Below, piece by piece: positions 11,051 to 24,656 of a stretch of DNA of 64,000 nucleotides (positions within the stretch are counted from its first letter, which is position 1; each line of letters begins with the position of its first letter). The stretch is taken from contig CM060173.1 of the NCBI GenBank assembly GCA_030549775.1, positions 64,980,367 through 65,044,366 of the forward strand, given 5' to 3'. Source of the DNA: Tamarix chinensis. Its lineage: Eukaryota; Streptophyta; Magnoliopsida; Caryophyllales; Tamaricaceae. The position numbers and the translations under genes are program-made. The notes under the pieces were generated by a model, which was not told where the DNA came from, ran no database searches, and saw only the letters and a program-made list of their open reading frames with translations.

Positions 11051-12235
11051 GCCCTCTACTGCTATTGTTGCTGTTGTTGTGGCTTGTAGGGTTACTACTA
11101 AGGTATTAGCGATTGATGCTATTAGAAGTGACCCTACTAATTCTAGCACTAAAAAAATTGGTGGCTTAACTAACCACATTCCCTACACAAAATAAAGGTG
11201 CCCCAATAGTTCAGCCTTAGATGATCCCGACCATTTAAATAATAAATGAAGTATCTTGGTTGTCCCGTAAATCTACTTTGAGCTTCCATTTTCCCTTGAT
11301 GTTAAAACTAACTATCTTGAGGCTAGAATTGACCCCACTACTAAAAACGTAGAGCTTTGCATCCCTAAAATTGGATCTTGCCTCCAAAAATCAATGTCTT
11401 TTGCTTCCTCTTTACTGGAGATGGAAGCCTACTCCTGTACCATGGTAGTAGAGGAACACATCTACTCGTACAAGGTGGCAAAGTCCTAGAAGACCACCAT
11501 AACCATCATCTTACATATGCTAAAATAGAGCCTATGCTCAAACTAGTACATCATAATTGACCATTAGTCCCTATATTTGGTGTAAACATCAATATCTCTA
11601 TGAATCAATTATGGTACTGTCTGACTGTGATACCACTTTTTGTTAGCTACATAAACTCATTCAACTTATCCTTCCTAAGCCTCTCATGATAAAACTTAGT
11701 GCAGATCATCGCCCTAAAGTCCTCCTAAGACATTAGTGATTTTCCCTGCACACAATGACTTACTCACCTGGTGTCAGCGACTTCTTATAAAAAGAAGGCT
11801 ACAATGCTCATCTCCTCATTAGGTGGACAATCAATGCCCTTGTATAATTTTTCCATACCACAAATCTATACCTTTAGGACGATTAGGTCCTTTTCTTCAG
11901 CATAGATTGGTTAGTGATATCCTATGTGCCTTTAAATCCAGTCCTCTTTAATACCCTTTTTGCTGGTAATGTGGAGGTGGCGCCTAAGGTTGAGAAAGCT
12001 ACATTAGTAGATGTATGATGAAAATGATGAAGGCCTCAAAAGCCTCCTAAAAATGGCCAACACAACCATTAATGGTCATGGTGAGATAGTCGCAAAATAG
12101 AAAACATGCTAGGCTAATCATTCTTAGCTTACCAACACAAACAAGCACATTAAAAAGGTGACTTAGGCTACCTATTCTCAATTTCTTATAAGTGAATTCG
12201 GGTTTCAAATGACAATTTTTTTTGAAAATGTGAAA
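11051..12235 (-). pseudogene. gag and leader of the Tekay/Del-like element
   Basis: Minus-strand gag is recognisable near 11580-11720 as RLRKDKLNEFM, then LTKSGITVRQYHN, the family's capsid C-terminal phrase. A poor zinc-knuckle remnant (LCRECG) lies near 11190. Upstream gag (11730-11990) is full of stops. From about 11990 to 12235 no frame is readable; this would hold the leader and primer-binding site, which I could not identify. Confidence 0.6.
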
Positions 12236-12239
12236 TAAA

Positions 12240-15019
12240 TGAAAAAAAGTTAGAAAAGGGCTTTTTTGAAAACCAAATTTTCTTCATCTTTAGCTGAAGC
12301 ATAATGCTAAACTAACTAGGTATTACCACATTAATTGGCATAAGTATGGATTGCCTCTCCACTCCTATGTCAATCACAAGGAAAAACTTTTAAAAGGTAA
12401 ATTATGATAAATAGGAAATGATAGAAGCTTCAAAAATATACATTTGAGTTTGAGATTAACACTGAGAACAATAACTAACAATATAAACAAAAGGAATATC
12501 ATGGACATAAAAGTCTAAAAAGGTATTTGGCTAAAAATATAATCTATATAATAGGAATCTATGCCCAAAAACCCTAATAAAGAAAGTAAATCCACCCCAT
12601 ACAAAGCATCATAGGCTACAGAATTATCCAATGGAACCTCATCGACCTGCACGTGGACATCTAAGATATCTACTTATGTTCATGAGAAGCATCTATGAAA
12701 AGGATGGTTAGTATGCTACATAATAAACAAGGTGACTATACAATCAACTACAGGATATAGAAAAATACATACAATCATAGTGTAAAGTAAGCACACATGT
12801 GACATACATAAAATAATACAAGGTAATTACTAATTTAGGTCATATTGAGTTTAGGGACCCCATTATTAGTAAACTAGTGGAACAGTATGAAGCAAATCTT
12901 ATGGCTAATATATCTAAGAAAATATTATCATCTGGTGGAACAAACCCAACTCCTCTTAGAAAAATTGTACCTGATCCAGTATTCTTAAACTAGTGGAATG
13001 GTATGGAGTACGTCTCATGGACAACACACTTGAGCCACTATTATCGTCTGATGGAACATACGTAATCTTCCACTTTAGATCATTAATTTATTATCCATTA
13101 TTTAATTATCTTAAATCATATTATCATTCAAGTTGATTTAGAGCCCCACTATTCTTAATTCAATGGAATAGACTTTGCACCTCTTAAGGAAAAACACACC
13201 AGAGCTACTATAATCGCTTGGTGGAATAGACCCATAAAACACCTCACCCCAATTCATGTGACCTTTAATTTTAAATGAATAATGTCTTATTTATGATTGG
13301 TTTGATAGGTAAAAAAAATAATTGAATCAAATAAAAAACAATAAAATAAATAACAAAACCTTTAACAAGGGTTAAGATCCATATACTTTCTAAGAAACCC
13401 TAACTTCATATTTTAGACATAAATTTTTCTCTAGTGTACTTTTATACACCAAATTTAGTATCTCCACATAAAATATTATTATTAATATCATACCTAAAAT
13501 TAAAGGCCTAACTCTAATGTCTTACATATGTGATAATAACCCTATCTCAAAAGTTATTCTTCACAAGCATTATAAAACCCTAGTTTCACTAGTATGCTAT
13601 AAATTTTCCAATAAGTCTAATATAACTACCAAATTCAATATAAATTTCTAAAACACCAATATTAAACACATATCCAAATTTTATGGTCTAACTCTAAAGT
13701 TTCACACATGTGATGATAACATCCCCATTTTAGGATTACTATTCCTAAATTAAGTCATTTTCTCATTTTATGGGACTTATGCTAGTCATGACCACTCCTA
13801 GAGTTTTATATGATCCCATTAGCATATTTAAATCATATAAAACATTAAAATACCATAAATTTTATTAAGAAAATGCTCACAAGTAACCAAAATCCCTCAT
13901 TTTATGAAACCTTTTATGTTTGGCATCATTATTTCCAAATCCTCCTTTTATCACCATATATATGAAATAATCTTTTATCTCTTATCATACTATATTAAAC
14001 CCATATTACAACTATATATCACATTGATCTACATAGAGTTTTCACATAAAATATTATAGTAAAAATACCTTATACTTCTCAACTCATTCATTTCTCATCA
14101 TACTGTATCATATTCTCATATCATAGAATTTTAAACATTTATTTATCAACATAAGAATAATAACATGCATATTTAATATAACACTTAGCATAGAAACCTT
14201 AGACTATAACTAGTATCCTCACGAGATAAGGTTACATTCTCTATACATGTAAATCCTATCCCACCTCTTGTAGAAATTCTAATAAATGACCTAGGAAAAA
14301 AAATTAAAAAAACACCATTAAAAATTAGGGCAATTATTAAGGAATGGTTAAGGTAAGGAAGAGGGAAAGAAGGGATAAAAAGCTAAAGTAAAATAAGGTA
14401 AGTGATTCTATGGAGTTGTGCAACAAAAGGGGAAGTAAAAGTTAGGTGTGCCTAAGAGATGGGTGGAGAAACAATTGGCTTAGATAAAGGTGGGGGATGA
14501 GGGCTTGTGGTTTTGGATGAAGGGAGGTAGGGAGTTTCAATTGAAATAGATGAATGATAGAAAGGGCTAAGGTTATTTTTGTTGAATGGACATGGGGATA
14601 TGTGGTGATGTTTGTTGATGGAAGGGGTAGGAATGACATATTTGGCTACTGGTAGGATTAGGATCATTGGAGGCTGGTGGTGGTAAGGGTGAAGGAATGT
14701 TAAAGGGTGCCAAAGATGGTGGATGGTGGATAAAAGAGGGATGCTCAGTTGTTTTAGTCGACGGTGGTGAGGATGCATTTGGTGGGTTTTTATGGTGCAA
14801 GGGGATATGTTTAGTGAGTTTTGTTAATGGTTGTGGTGTTTTTTTTAAAAGGGTTTCTAGTGTTGATGGGGGAGGCATGAAAAAAGCTGTGGGGGTAGTT
14901 TTTGTGGTTTGTTTGGCAATAGCAATAAGGGAAAATGGTTCAAATTGGTGATGATAATTTTCCATAGAATTTAAAGGGAGGGAGGAGCTAGTTTGGAAAT
15001 TAATGTGCTTTATATATAC

Positions 15020-15050
<31 letters not shown>

Positions 15051-15622
15051 TATATATATATATATATATATAAACACAAAGGGAGGTGGGATAGGTAGGG
15101 AGGAAAATAGACACATTCACGACCGAGGTATAGGTTGTAATAAGCTAATCATACAAGGAGTGAGAGGAGTAGGAGTTAACGTGTTGATGGGGGTAGGGTA
15201 TAAATGATAGCATGGTAGAGAGTAGAGGCATTATGTGGGGATAATTTTTCATGCAAGAAGAAGGGGAGTAGAAAAGGAGGTCGGGTAGGTGGAGAAGAAA
15301 AGGAAAAGAAAAATAATAGGGAAACAAGACAAAGGAAAAGAAGGTAATTAGTTTTTTTTAGAATTATATTTCAATTAAAATAAGTTAGGTTACAATATTA
15401 AGATAATTTAATTTAGGTTACGATATTAAGATAATTTAATTACCTACTTTTTGGATTTAGGTTTAGATTAAAGTATTAATAACCAAGAAGAGAGATTAGG
15501 GTTAAGTTAATAATTTGGATCAAGGAGTTAGGGTAAGGGAGAAATATTAATTTCTTGATATTAGAATTAGGTTACCATATTAATTACTCAGGATTAAGTT
15601 TAGCTAAAATTTGAGGCATTAC
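12240..15622 (-). mobile_element. Giant LTR 'A', 5' LTR of the Tekay/Del-like element (about 3.4 kb)
   Basis: Minus orientation. The outer end is ...GAGGCATTACA at 15622 (TGTAATGCCTC read on the minus strand). The inner end near 12240 is approximate; alignment to the other giant LTRs starts by 12318 (AGGTATTACCACATTAATTG). It carries the family's CCACTA/TAGTGG module at 12848-13080 and 13140-13230, and a purine-rich leader at 14340-15330 with a (TA)n tract. It is the only giant LTR here still next to gag-pol, and so ties the solo LTRs to a Tekay/Del-like element. No TSD can be tested because the other end is lost. Confidence 0.7.
15014..15073. repeat. (TA)n microsatellite
   Basis: About 60 bp of TATATA broken by ACACATATACA, inside giant LTR A. 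Confidence 0.95.
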
Positions 15623-16786
15623 AGTTTATGATTTGTATTTTCATATTTAGTGATTGTGCTTATTAATAAAATATCATTTGATGTTATTTATTCAATTTTT
15701 GTTATCCCTTTGAGCAATTATTTTTTATGTAGATAATGAAGTATACGACTAGATTGTAGAACCCTACAAAATTATAGAACGAATGTATTCAACAAATATC
15801 ACAAGTTTAATATCATATACTTAAGGGATATTATTGATCATAAGACTATTATGTTGAGATATCAAAGTAATAAAATAGATGCATTTATGGAACATGGTAT
15901 TGGTCTGGCCCAATATGAGGACACTACATTGAATAATGCTTGAAGTTTTATCAGTGTTCTCTAAATAGTATATCATCATCCAACCTAAGATCTTTGTACA
16001 CGTTAGTATGATGATCATCATGTTTTGAATTTATCAAACATTACCCTTATTAGGGGTGATTATAATGATTAGACATGGTGTGAATCATATAGAGGTGTAT
16101 AGATGATCAAGATGGGATATGTCCATCTCATGAAATTAAAGAGATATCTTTGGGGCCCTCGACAAGTATGACTAATGTTATCAAGACCATGTGCAAACAA
16201 GATATCACTTGTTTAACGTTAGTCTTACTTGGTGATCGAGATAGAGTGTGATTGAACAAAGTAACTATGACATGATCGATGTCTTTTGTTTAATTTGAAT
16301 ATTATATAACAAAAAGGATAAAGATATGTTTTATAATATGTTATGTTAAGATTATGAAATTTATATAATTTGGGTGGTCATAACATCTTGATAGAGACCT
16401 CTTATTATTTGTGGGCCTGATAGGTGTTTTGATCCACTACCAAAATTACGTAAACCTACAGGGTCACAAAATAATCAAACTAGATCAGAAATGGATTGTA
16501 TCAGAAATGGATTGTACACTAGGTAAGATAACTTCTTAATATGGTTAATATCTCTTTAGGCCCAAGGTGGTATTAATAGGATTAAACCTAAGGTAGCTTT
16601 AATTTAATTAAAATCCCAAGTGCAATATAACTAAGGTAGGATAGGGTTTTCATATAAAACCAAGTTAGGTTTCTAATATAAATATCCCTTGCTATCTCTT
16701 TTGTGGAAGGCAAACTTTCCAGCCATCAAGCTTTGTTCTCCACAAAATTGGGAGTGAGTTCCTAGTGGCTCTAGCACGTATCCCTA
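15623..16786. other. Unassigned sequence between giant LTRs A and P1
   Basis: No long frame. TATCAGAAATGGATTGTA is duplicated head to tail near 16488-16516. The part near 16560-16760 (CTATCTCTTTTGTGGAAGG) looks like the leader of some plant transcript or LTR, but no element end or coding motif supports an identification. Confidence 0.35.
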
Positions 16787-17033
16787 ATGATTCAGCTTCA
16801 CTATGTGTATATACCAATAGAGACTATCACCACCCTCACCTTGCAGCTACTACCCTACTCCTCACCATCCTATGCAACCATCATCATCATCATTATCACC
16901 TTACAGCTGCACCATCATCATTGTCATAAGCCTCCCCTGGCTTTCTTCCTTTCTTCCTTCCTCTATTCACACCACACATGCACACATGACCATATACTTA
17001 CATATATATATACATACATTATACTCTCCTTCT

Positions 17034-17174
17034 CCCTCTTCTTCTTCTTCTTCTTCTTCTTCTTCTTCTTCTTCTTCTTCTTCTTCTTCTTCTTCTTCTT
17101 CTTCTTCTTCTTCTTCTTCTTCTTCTTCTTCTTCTTCTTCTTCTTCTTCTTCTTCTTCTTCTTCTTCTTCTTCT
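17034..17174. repeat. (CTT)n microsatellite, about 46 units
   Basis: An almost uninterrupted run of about 140 bp. It creates spurious long frames (poly-Phe/Ser on plus, poly-Glu/Arg on minus). It sits in the pyrimidine-rich leader of giant LTR P1. Confidence 0.97.
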
Positions 17175-17749
17175 CCTACTGCACAACCATGCAACCATTA
17201 CACACCCTAGCCATGATTGATCTTTTCTCTCGACCTGGTGTGCACCGCTATAGCACAATCATGCAACCTTTGCAATGCCTGGCCATGCATGATCTTTTCT
17301 CTCAATTAGGGCTACATCGCCTATTGCACAGCCGTGCAACTTTCCTTTTTTTTCGTGAACCCCTATTTTCACCCCCAAAACTTGTCCAAACACCACTAAA
17401 CTTTTACCATAGCTCCACCACACATTCCTCTACACATCTACACATCTTAAGATCCCATTTGACTACAATTATTTCTATTTTTATCCTCTTTACCTTGATT
17501 TCTCCTTCACTTTAACTCTTCGAGCCTAACCATGAATTTTATTATTTTTCATAGGTGGTATTCGAGTAGTTTTAGAGGAGGAAATATAGGATTTGCATGC
17601 TTAGAGCATGGTTTCTTATTTGGTAAGGATTTTATTCGATGTTTAGGATTTTTATGTGATTTTCTTGTATGGTTATATGTGTTTTTATGATATTGTTGAT
17701 ATATAATGTAACATGTGTTGATCATGATTTTTTGATATGTATATTATGA

Positions 17750-18190
17750 TGAAAGGGAGTAAGAATGGCTGAGAGGTACCATTATATTATGATTTTATTG
17801 TGATACTGTCATATTTGTAGAATTATATCTTATGGTATGAAATATGGGCTTAAGGATATTACGTGATTGCAAGAAAGTAAGAATGGATGGGAGGTACCAT
17901 TATGTTATGACTTCGTTGTGATAATTTCATATTTGTGGAATTATATCTGAAGGTATGAAATAAAGGCTTAAGGATATTATGTGATTGAAAGAAAGTAAGA
18001 ATGGGTGAGAGGTACCATTATGTTATGATTTTGTTATGATAATATCATATTTTTGTAATTAGATCTTATGGTATGAAATAAGGGTTTAAGGATACTATGT
18101 TATTAAAAGAAAGAACGAGTAAGAGGTACCAATATTATTTTGTTGTGATAATGTTATATTTGTGAAAATATATTTTATGGTATGAAATAT
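17750..18190. repeat. Tandem repeat, four units of about 118 bp
   Basis: AAGAATGG(G/A)TGAGAGGTACC recurs at 17761, 17879, 17997 and, degenerated, 18111. Each unit contains TTATGGTATGAAATA and TTAAGGATATTA. It lies between the pyrimidine-rich leader and the palindromic module of giant LTR P1. Confidence 0.9.
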
Positions 18191-18914
18191 GGGTTAAATG
18201 AGTTCCGATAAATGGACTTAAGAACTTTCATAAGATATGATGATAAATTATAGACTTGGAAAATAGTATGTGTGGAAGGTACAAGATTTTATAAAATAAA
18301 GATTTTTACTTATAATTAAAGGTAATTTGGTGATTATAAAATAATAAGAAAATTTTGGTATTTTATGTTTTAGGTGGATAAAAATATGATACTAATAGCA
18401 TGAGGAATTCTTGGAAGTATTATCGTTGTGTTGGGGTCCTTAAATGTTTTAATAGACAATTTGGGATAAAATATATTATAATGATAATATCATTATTCCA
18501 TGTGTAAGATCTGGAGATTATATGGATTTCTAAATATGTTGTTAATGTTTAACCTTATGAGGTTATCTATTGGAATTGGTAATCATGTAAATTTTATGGG
18601 AGGTGTTATGACAAATCTGTGGAATTTGGTTTAGGATATTTATGTAAGTAATATATTGGGATGAGATCATTAATGTATGTGTATGGGCGTAATAATAATG
18701 ATGGGATTTGAGATGATGTAATATAAGTTGTGTGGAATAATCAATATAAGGGATGATTACTAAAGGGAGTACATTTAGGGTTTGAAAGGACTTAAGGACT
18801 TAGACCTATGCCATATATATATTTGATTTGTTCTATGCCTGAGAATCAATCTTGAATAATATACTAATCACTTAAAGTGAAAGAGCATGTGAGTAGGGCC
18901 AAGATGATCTAATT

Positions 18915-18918
<4 letters not shown>

Positions 18919-18980
<62 letters not shown>

Positions 18981-18990
18981 ATGTATGTAT
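18919..18990. repeat. (TA)n(TG)n(TATG)n compound microsatellite
   Basis: About 30 bp of TA repeats pass into GTGTGT and then six GTAT units, directly before the palindromic module of giant LTR P1. Confidence 0.95.
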
Positions 18991-19766
18991 TCCTAGTCCA
19001 CTAGGGAGAATAGTGGCCTAGGAGCATTTTGTCCTGAGAAGATGTTTTTAAATCTCCATTCCACCAGAAAGAATAGTGGCTCAAGAGTGTTGTGCCCAGA
19101 GAAGGTGCTTCAGTCTGTTCCATAGGATTAAGAATAGTGGGGCCCCTACTCATCGTGAAATGAAAATGTATTGTTATAACCTATGGAAAAGCTACTAATA
19201 ATTTAAAGTAGAAGAATACATGAGTCAGGACCAAGGTGATCTATTTTTCTATATATATGTATGTATTCCCATTCCACCAAGGAGAATAGTGGCTTGGGTG
19301 CGTTTTGCCTCAAAAATATTTTTTTAATCTCTGTTCCACTAGAAAAATAGTGGCTCAGGTGTGTTGTCCCTGAGATGATATTCATATTGTTCTACTAGTT
19401 TAAGAATAGTGGGATCCCTGCACTCAAAGTATATAAGAATAAAAATGCATTATACTTAATGAAGGAATTAGGATCATATTTTATCTTATGAGATGTTTCA
19501 TTTATTTATGTATTTTTCCTTTATTATCTAATGTGAAAGCATGTGTTATTTGTATCTCTATTTCGATACTATTATATCCTTACTCAGTACATGGAGTACA
19601 GACTACCCATTTTATGAGTGCTGCTCATTCCCACAAGTAAGAGGTCATGAATCTTATGTGCAGGTCTGGAAAGATTAGCTAGATGATTATGGTACCCCCA
19701 ATATTTTTACTAAATTACTTCTACTACAAAATAAAATTTTTCAGTAGTAAAAATCAAGGTGTTACA

Positions 19767-21152
19767 GTTACTACCATACTTAATATGAGTTTGATTTACC
19801 ATACCATTCTCATATCAAGTTAAAGGAAAAAAGAGTTCAAATTTAAACATGATAAAAATAAAAAGGAATGGGAGAATTTCGTGAATAAAGACAAGAGTTA
19901 GGAGTATGAAACTCCGATTAAATAATAATAATAAAGGGATCCACATGAAACTAATATCCCATAAGATATGTAGAAAAAATGCTAACTATCAGATAATTGA
20001 GACTCTACACCCAAACCCATACAATGCAAGAATCACTCCTCCATAGGTATGATGTCAAAATCATCCAAAGAATCATCAATGTCCCTACACGTCAACAATT
20101 AGGCCATCTGATCATGGGATGAGCCACAGTCATTGAAAGGATGGCCAGTATGAAATGTGCAAAGTAAAATAATGATCACATCAATAGAATAAGGTATGAA
20201 TATCACATAAGGTCACTTGGTGAGAGAAATACTATACATGTGTATGCTACTTATGATATGAGATGACATAAAAGAAATTTTATTTAGAGTACATATTTAA
20301 GGTATTAAGCAATTATATTTAATTAGTCACATTGAGAACATGGATGATGCTATTTATAACCTATGGAATGGTATCATGACATATAGCTCCTTATAGGGCA
20401 TAATTCTTGTGGGAACCACAATTAATATGCAGTGGAATGGAGTATCACATATAACTCTTTCTAGGGAAATATGGTCAAAGGTACTACTAACATAGAATCA
20501 TAATTTTGAAGTATGCATACACCTTATAAGATGATGGAACAAATAATATAGAGTACATTTAAGGTCACTTTGGTTATTGCAACAACTAGGATATCACGGA
20601 TATCACATAAACTTGCTAAAAATGTAAAACCAATACATTTCATTCCTGACTCCTATGATCTTCCACTTTAATTATAAATGTCATATTAATCAACTTAACC
20701 ATAGGGTTTATACTCAAAAATTAACAAGTACCACTTGATCCACTATCATCAACATACCAATTCTCAATTAAAAAGCCTCATTTCACTTGTTACATGAAAG
20801 AGTAATTGTTATTTATTACTAAATTTATATAAATACTTTTTATAATATAAAAAATTGGAATCATATTGTGGTTATTTATTCTAAACATGACATAAAACAT
20901 AGAATAGTCTTAATGCATAAGGGAAGCAAAATAATTACAATAGAAGGAATGCCACTTATGAAAGGACCATAATCTCTTTAGAAACTCTAATTCACACTTG
21001 ATCCAAAAATTCATCCATAGGTCTCCTCAAACAACAAAAATTATCACAATACTCCAACATATCATATTAAACATCACCAACAAAAATAAAAATTAAAACC
21101 CAATAAGTTACACATAAAATGCCATTTATACGCATAGAGTTTTCAAACTCAA
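19767..21152 (-). mobile_element. Giant LTR 'Q', first part (minus orientation)
   Basis: Starting at GTTACTACCATACTTAATAT, this follows other minus-oriented family members in order. Near 20000 it has the ACACCCAAACCC / CAATGCAAGAATCACTCC phrases (compare 60960). Near 20340-20480 it has the palindromic module. It lacks the first 70 or so bases of the usual TGTAACACC edge because it abuts giant LTR P1, giving a head-to-head junction. It is split at 21152 by giant LTR R and resumes at 42296. Confidence 0.6.
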
Positions 21153-23699
21153 TGTAATACCCTATATCTTAAAAACCTTGGATTATTCAAGATATTTATG
21201 ATTTTAAAATAATTTTTTTCCTTTCACACATTTCATTACATCCTCTAATAATATTGACACCTTACTCACATTTTAGAAATGGTTTATTCTCGTTTCCTTT
21301 ACCTTTCTTGTAATTTTAAATCTCCTAAGATTTGTGAGCTAGTTTCAACTATCCCCTTCTATTAAATCATTATAATCAATCCATATTCAAATTTATTAAC
21401 TATTTAGTATTCACTTAGGCATTTTTATCATGATAAATGGATATCACGACAAAAACTACTATTTATGTAGTATTTTATAATTATTTACCTTTTAAGCCCT
21501 TTTTTACCTTTCTATTTATAAAAACAAATTAAAAAACTTTGGGAATAAACATATTTTCATGTGTTGGGGATAAAAATGATTTAAAAATTAAATTTTTATT
21601 ATTTTTATTATTATTCACCATTCTTTTCTTAATTGATTATCAAAACTTATTCTTCTTAAGTTTGGTCAGAGCTTTTCAATTTCATAAAGATCAAATCCTA
21701 ACTCTCAATATAGCTATAATTCACCATATAATAGCATGAGAAATTAGCACATGTGTCATTAGAGAATTTTTCTTAATCATTTCATACTCATTTCCATTAT
21801 AACATTTTTAACCTATGCCAAATGTCCCTCAAATCTATCATTGTTCATCTCTTAGCCACACAAAACTCCATCTTGTCTCCTTAATCTCTTATCCTACCTT
21901 CCCAAGTAATACCTTCCCCAAATGCGCCCTCTTTGATATAAACAACTCAACCAACACCTAATGACTATCAAGCTCATCCCATATGTCCCCCTCATAATGC
22001 ACACCATTTCCTCCCTTATCTAAAAGTAATATGAACCCCCATAGATAGATTTGGGAGGCTTATAATATTCTCTAATCAATGCACAATAGCCTCCCAAATT
22101 GTTTGGCACCTACTCATTTAACTCATCCACCAAACCTTATCCATGTTAATTCATGCATGATTTCTTTCCCACATTTGCTTCCCTTTAACTTGATAATCTC
22201 AAGAAATATTCTCCTAATGACTTTCTATCTTCATGATCCAACAATTTTTAAGGGAATTTCCCCAATTCCACCTCTTTGGTTTGACACACACAAACCCTAA
22301 TCTATCTCCATGGATGCATGTGTATGTATACTTGCAATGGATAATTGTTACCTCCAAGTCTTCACCGAATCCATCATTTTGTGTACCTGATTTTTTTCCT
22401 AGCATAAAATCCATCTACTTCCCTCTACAACCAAATCCCTAACATCTATCATCCTACATTACTAAAGTTTATTCAAACTTCTAAGAATAAAGGATTTAGC
22501 TCTTTTATTTCTAATCAAACAAAGAGGACTTAAGGTTATTGATTTGGTAAACTTATTCAACTTCAATTATTATGTTTTAAATATTTAAAAAATATATAAT
22601 GGTAATGGTTAATCCACTTCTTTTTCCTTTTGATTTCAAACTTCTTAAGTTAAGTATGATTCTTACTAGTTTTCTTCTATATTGATGTTTTCAAGGTGAT
22701 TTTAGGTATCAAAACCTTTTATAAGCTTCTCAAACTAATAATTCCAATATTTATTCTTGAATAAAGATAAATTTTAGTTTTATTATGATAAAGCATGATT
22801 TTTTCTATTGTCACATGTGACCCATTAAATCTTGGCATTTTATACTTGATTTAGCATATTTATCAAGTTGATTTTGTAAAATGGGCCTTATAATGTTGTT
22901 TGTTGTTGGAAATATTTGTATATATTGATAATAAGTTTTTTAATCTTGATAATTATTATACATTGTCATTTGAAGGATTTGACACATAAGAAAAACATGA
23001 AATTGGTGATTTTAAGACCACCAAATTTTGGTTAAATTAGGTGTGAAAATGCTACAATTGACTAATTTTTTTATTCAAATACAATTTAGAAGGAAATATT
23101 AGGTCTTGGCCTTTTAGATTTTGAGCATGTATATGTTATTTCTAGTTTGATGTAATTATATCATGATTTTGATTATTAGTTTTAGAAGCAATTTCATGTA
23201 TAATATTTTTTTCAAATGGGTTAGCATACCTTAAGTTGGTATTTATGAAATTTTAGGTAACTTTAATAGTTTTAGTTTAATTTTCTTCATGAATATTCAA
23301 AGCCTTCTTTAGTAATTACCCACTAATCACCATAAGTAGGGATAATTAAGCATGAATCATGTTTATTTGTGTTTAATAATGACTAATCATGATTTAGCCC
23401 ACAATGACCATGCAAGCCTTAAAAGGGTAAACTAGTAAATATATAAATAGTGAAAGTCAAAGTTGGACCATTTACTATGACCTTAACCATTGATGTTAAA
23501 AATTTATCATGAATAGTATTCTTTTTTAAATGACATACAACCTTATTTTGTTATTTCAGACCTAAATATGTCTAATATTTTCACCCATTCGATTCCCATA
23601 TGGTCTTTTGAGATTAAAATAATTATTTTAAGGTCTTAAGCAAGTGAAATTTCACGATAAGCTTAGTGTAGTCTAGAAACACTTATGTGAAGTTAGTGA

Positions 23700-24179
23700 A
23701 ATATATAAGCTCCTATTATGTGGTATATGACATGAGTTTGGTGTTATCTATAAACATCCATCTATTTTACCTACTATACTAAGCTATAATATGTTATATT
23801 AAGTTTGTTGATCCATATAAAAACTTAGTTGGATCCGTCATTTAACCAATTAAGGTGGGTATAATATCATCTTTGAAAGTTTCTTAGATCTAATTTCCAT
23901 TAATGGTATGGTGTTATCTATAAATTCTCGGTTAGAATAGGCATTAAACCAAGTAACTTGGGTGTAGTATGCCCTTTGAAAGCCTATTAGCTCTTATGAC
24001 CTCTAGTAATATAGCATTTAACCAAGTAAGGTGGGATTGGTATCCTTGTGTAAGACTCTTGGCTCTAATGTTCATTGATGATTTGGTTTTATCTATAAAT
24101 GCCTAGTTAGAATAGGCATTAAACCAAGTAAGATGGGTATGGTATCCCCTTTAAAAGTCTCTTAGCTTTGATAACCTTG
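23700..24179. repeat. Two-subunit tandem array in giant LTR R, left part
   Basis: The core AACCAAGTAAGGTGGGTATG (with variants) starts at about 23844, 23947, 24020 and 24122, spacings 103, 73 and 102. Long and short subunits alternate, giving a composite period near 176 bp. Only the long subunit carries GTGTTATCTATAAATGCC. The array is cut at 24179 by the copia element and continues at 40926. Confidence 0.85.
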
Positions 24180-24656
24180 TGATCTTTGAATAAGTATTCG
24201 GTGCACAACATAACTTAATTTTCATTCATGTACGTTTCTAGAGAAGATGAGGCTTAGAGTGGAGAAAAAATATGGGCCAGGTGTTGTGCTACATGGGCCA
24301 TATTTTTTAGCCAAAATTCCTAAACTATTTTTGGGGCAAGAAGTTAAAAGTAAAGAATTGAACATAGGAGACCCATGTTTTTGGGTTCTTCTAAAAACCA
24401 CTTTACTTGTAGGGTTTCATACACATATAAAGGGTTGCAATGAAAGCCTTATCCTTGTTGAATGTACTATTAGTTTCCCCTCTTTTGTGTTCTCTTTGAT
24501 ATTGAGAGAATTACTAATTTGTGTAATCTTTTGAGAAATTTCATTTTATGTTTCTTGTAATCACACTATTACACATAATAAAGATCTCTAATTTTTCCCA
24601 AATTGTTATAATTATTAAATTTCTCAATTGGTTTTTATGCTCCTAATCATGGATTA
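24180..24656 (+). mobile_element. Left LTR of the copia element, first part
   Basis: Starts with TG and aligns with 37304-37539 and 40647-40925 through TAAGTATT..GCACAA, AAGGGTTGC(A/G)ATGAAA and TCTTTTGTGTTCTCTTTG. The remaining 42 bp are at 31364-31405, beyond the CRM-like insertion. Rejoining them gives GGATTA-GTTATAATCCTA, matching GATTAAATATGATCCTA of the right LTR. Confidence 0.8.

Larger units (their letters stand above)
16787..19766 (+). mobile_element. Giant LTR 'P1', plus orientation (5' end uncertain)
   Basis: The 3' end is AAGGTGTTACA at 19756-19766. Homology to the other family members includes CCAAACACCACTAAA near 17390, mirrored on the minus strand near 62300; CATAGGTGGTATTCG near 17550; and the CCACTA/TAGTGG module at 18990-19145 and 19265-19415. 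It contains a (CTT)n tract and a tandem repeat of about 118 bp. The usual TGTAATATCCC start is missing, so the 5' end is truncated or too diverged. Long open frames here are translations of simple repeats and are not genes. Confidence 0.65.

Noticed and set aside
11619..11637. Minus-strand GTGGTATCACAGTCAG as a primer-binding site for the Tekay/Del-like element
   Set aside because: It lies inside the readable gag phrase SGITVRQYHN and about 0.6 kb from the LTR edge, so the likeness is due to coding sequence.
14442..15079. Minus-strand frames of 108 and 168 codons and overlapping plus-strand frame
   Set aside because: Pro/Ser/His-rich translations of the biased leader of giant LTR A. Equivalent regions of other copies are not conserved as protein.
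16787..17515. Long open frames (up to 242 codons plus; poly-Glu and poly-Arg frames minus)
   Set aside because: They are translations of the (CTT)n microsatellite and pyrimidine-rich leader of giant LTR P1, with no domain and no homology to each other's frames.
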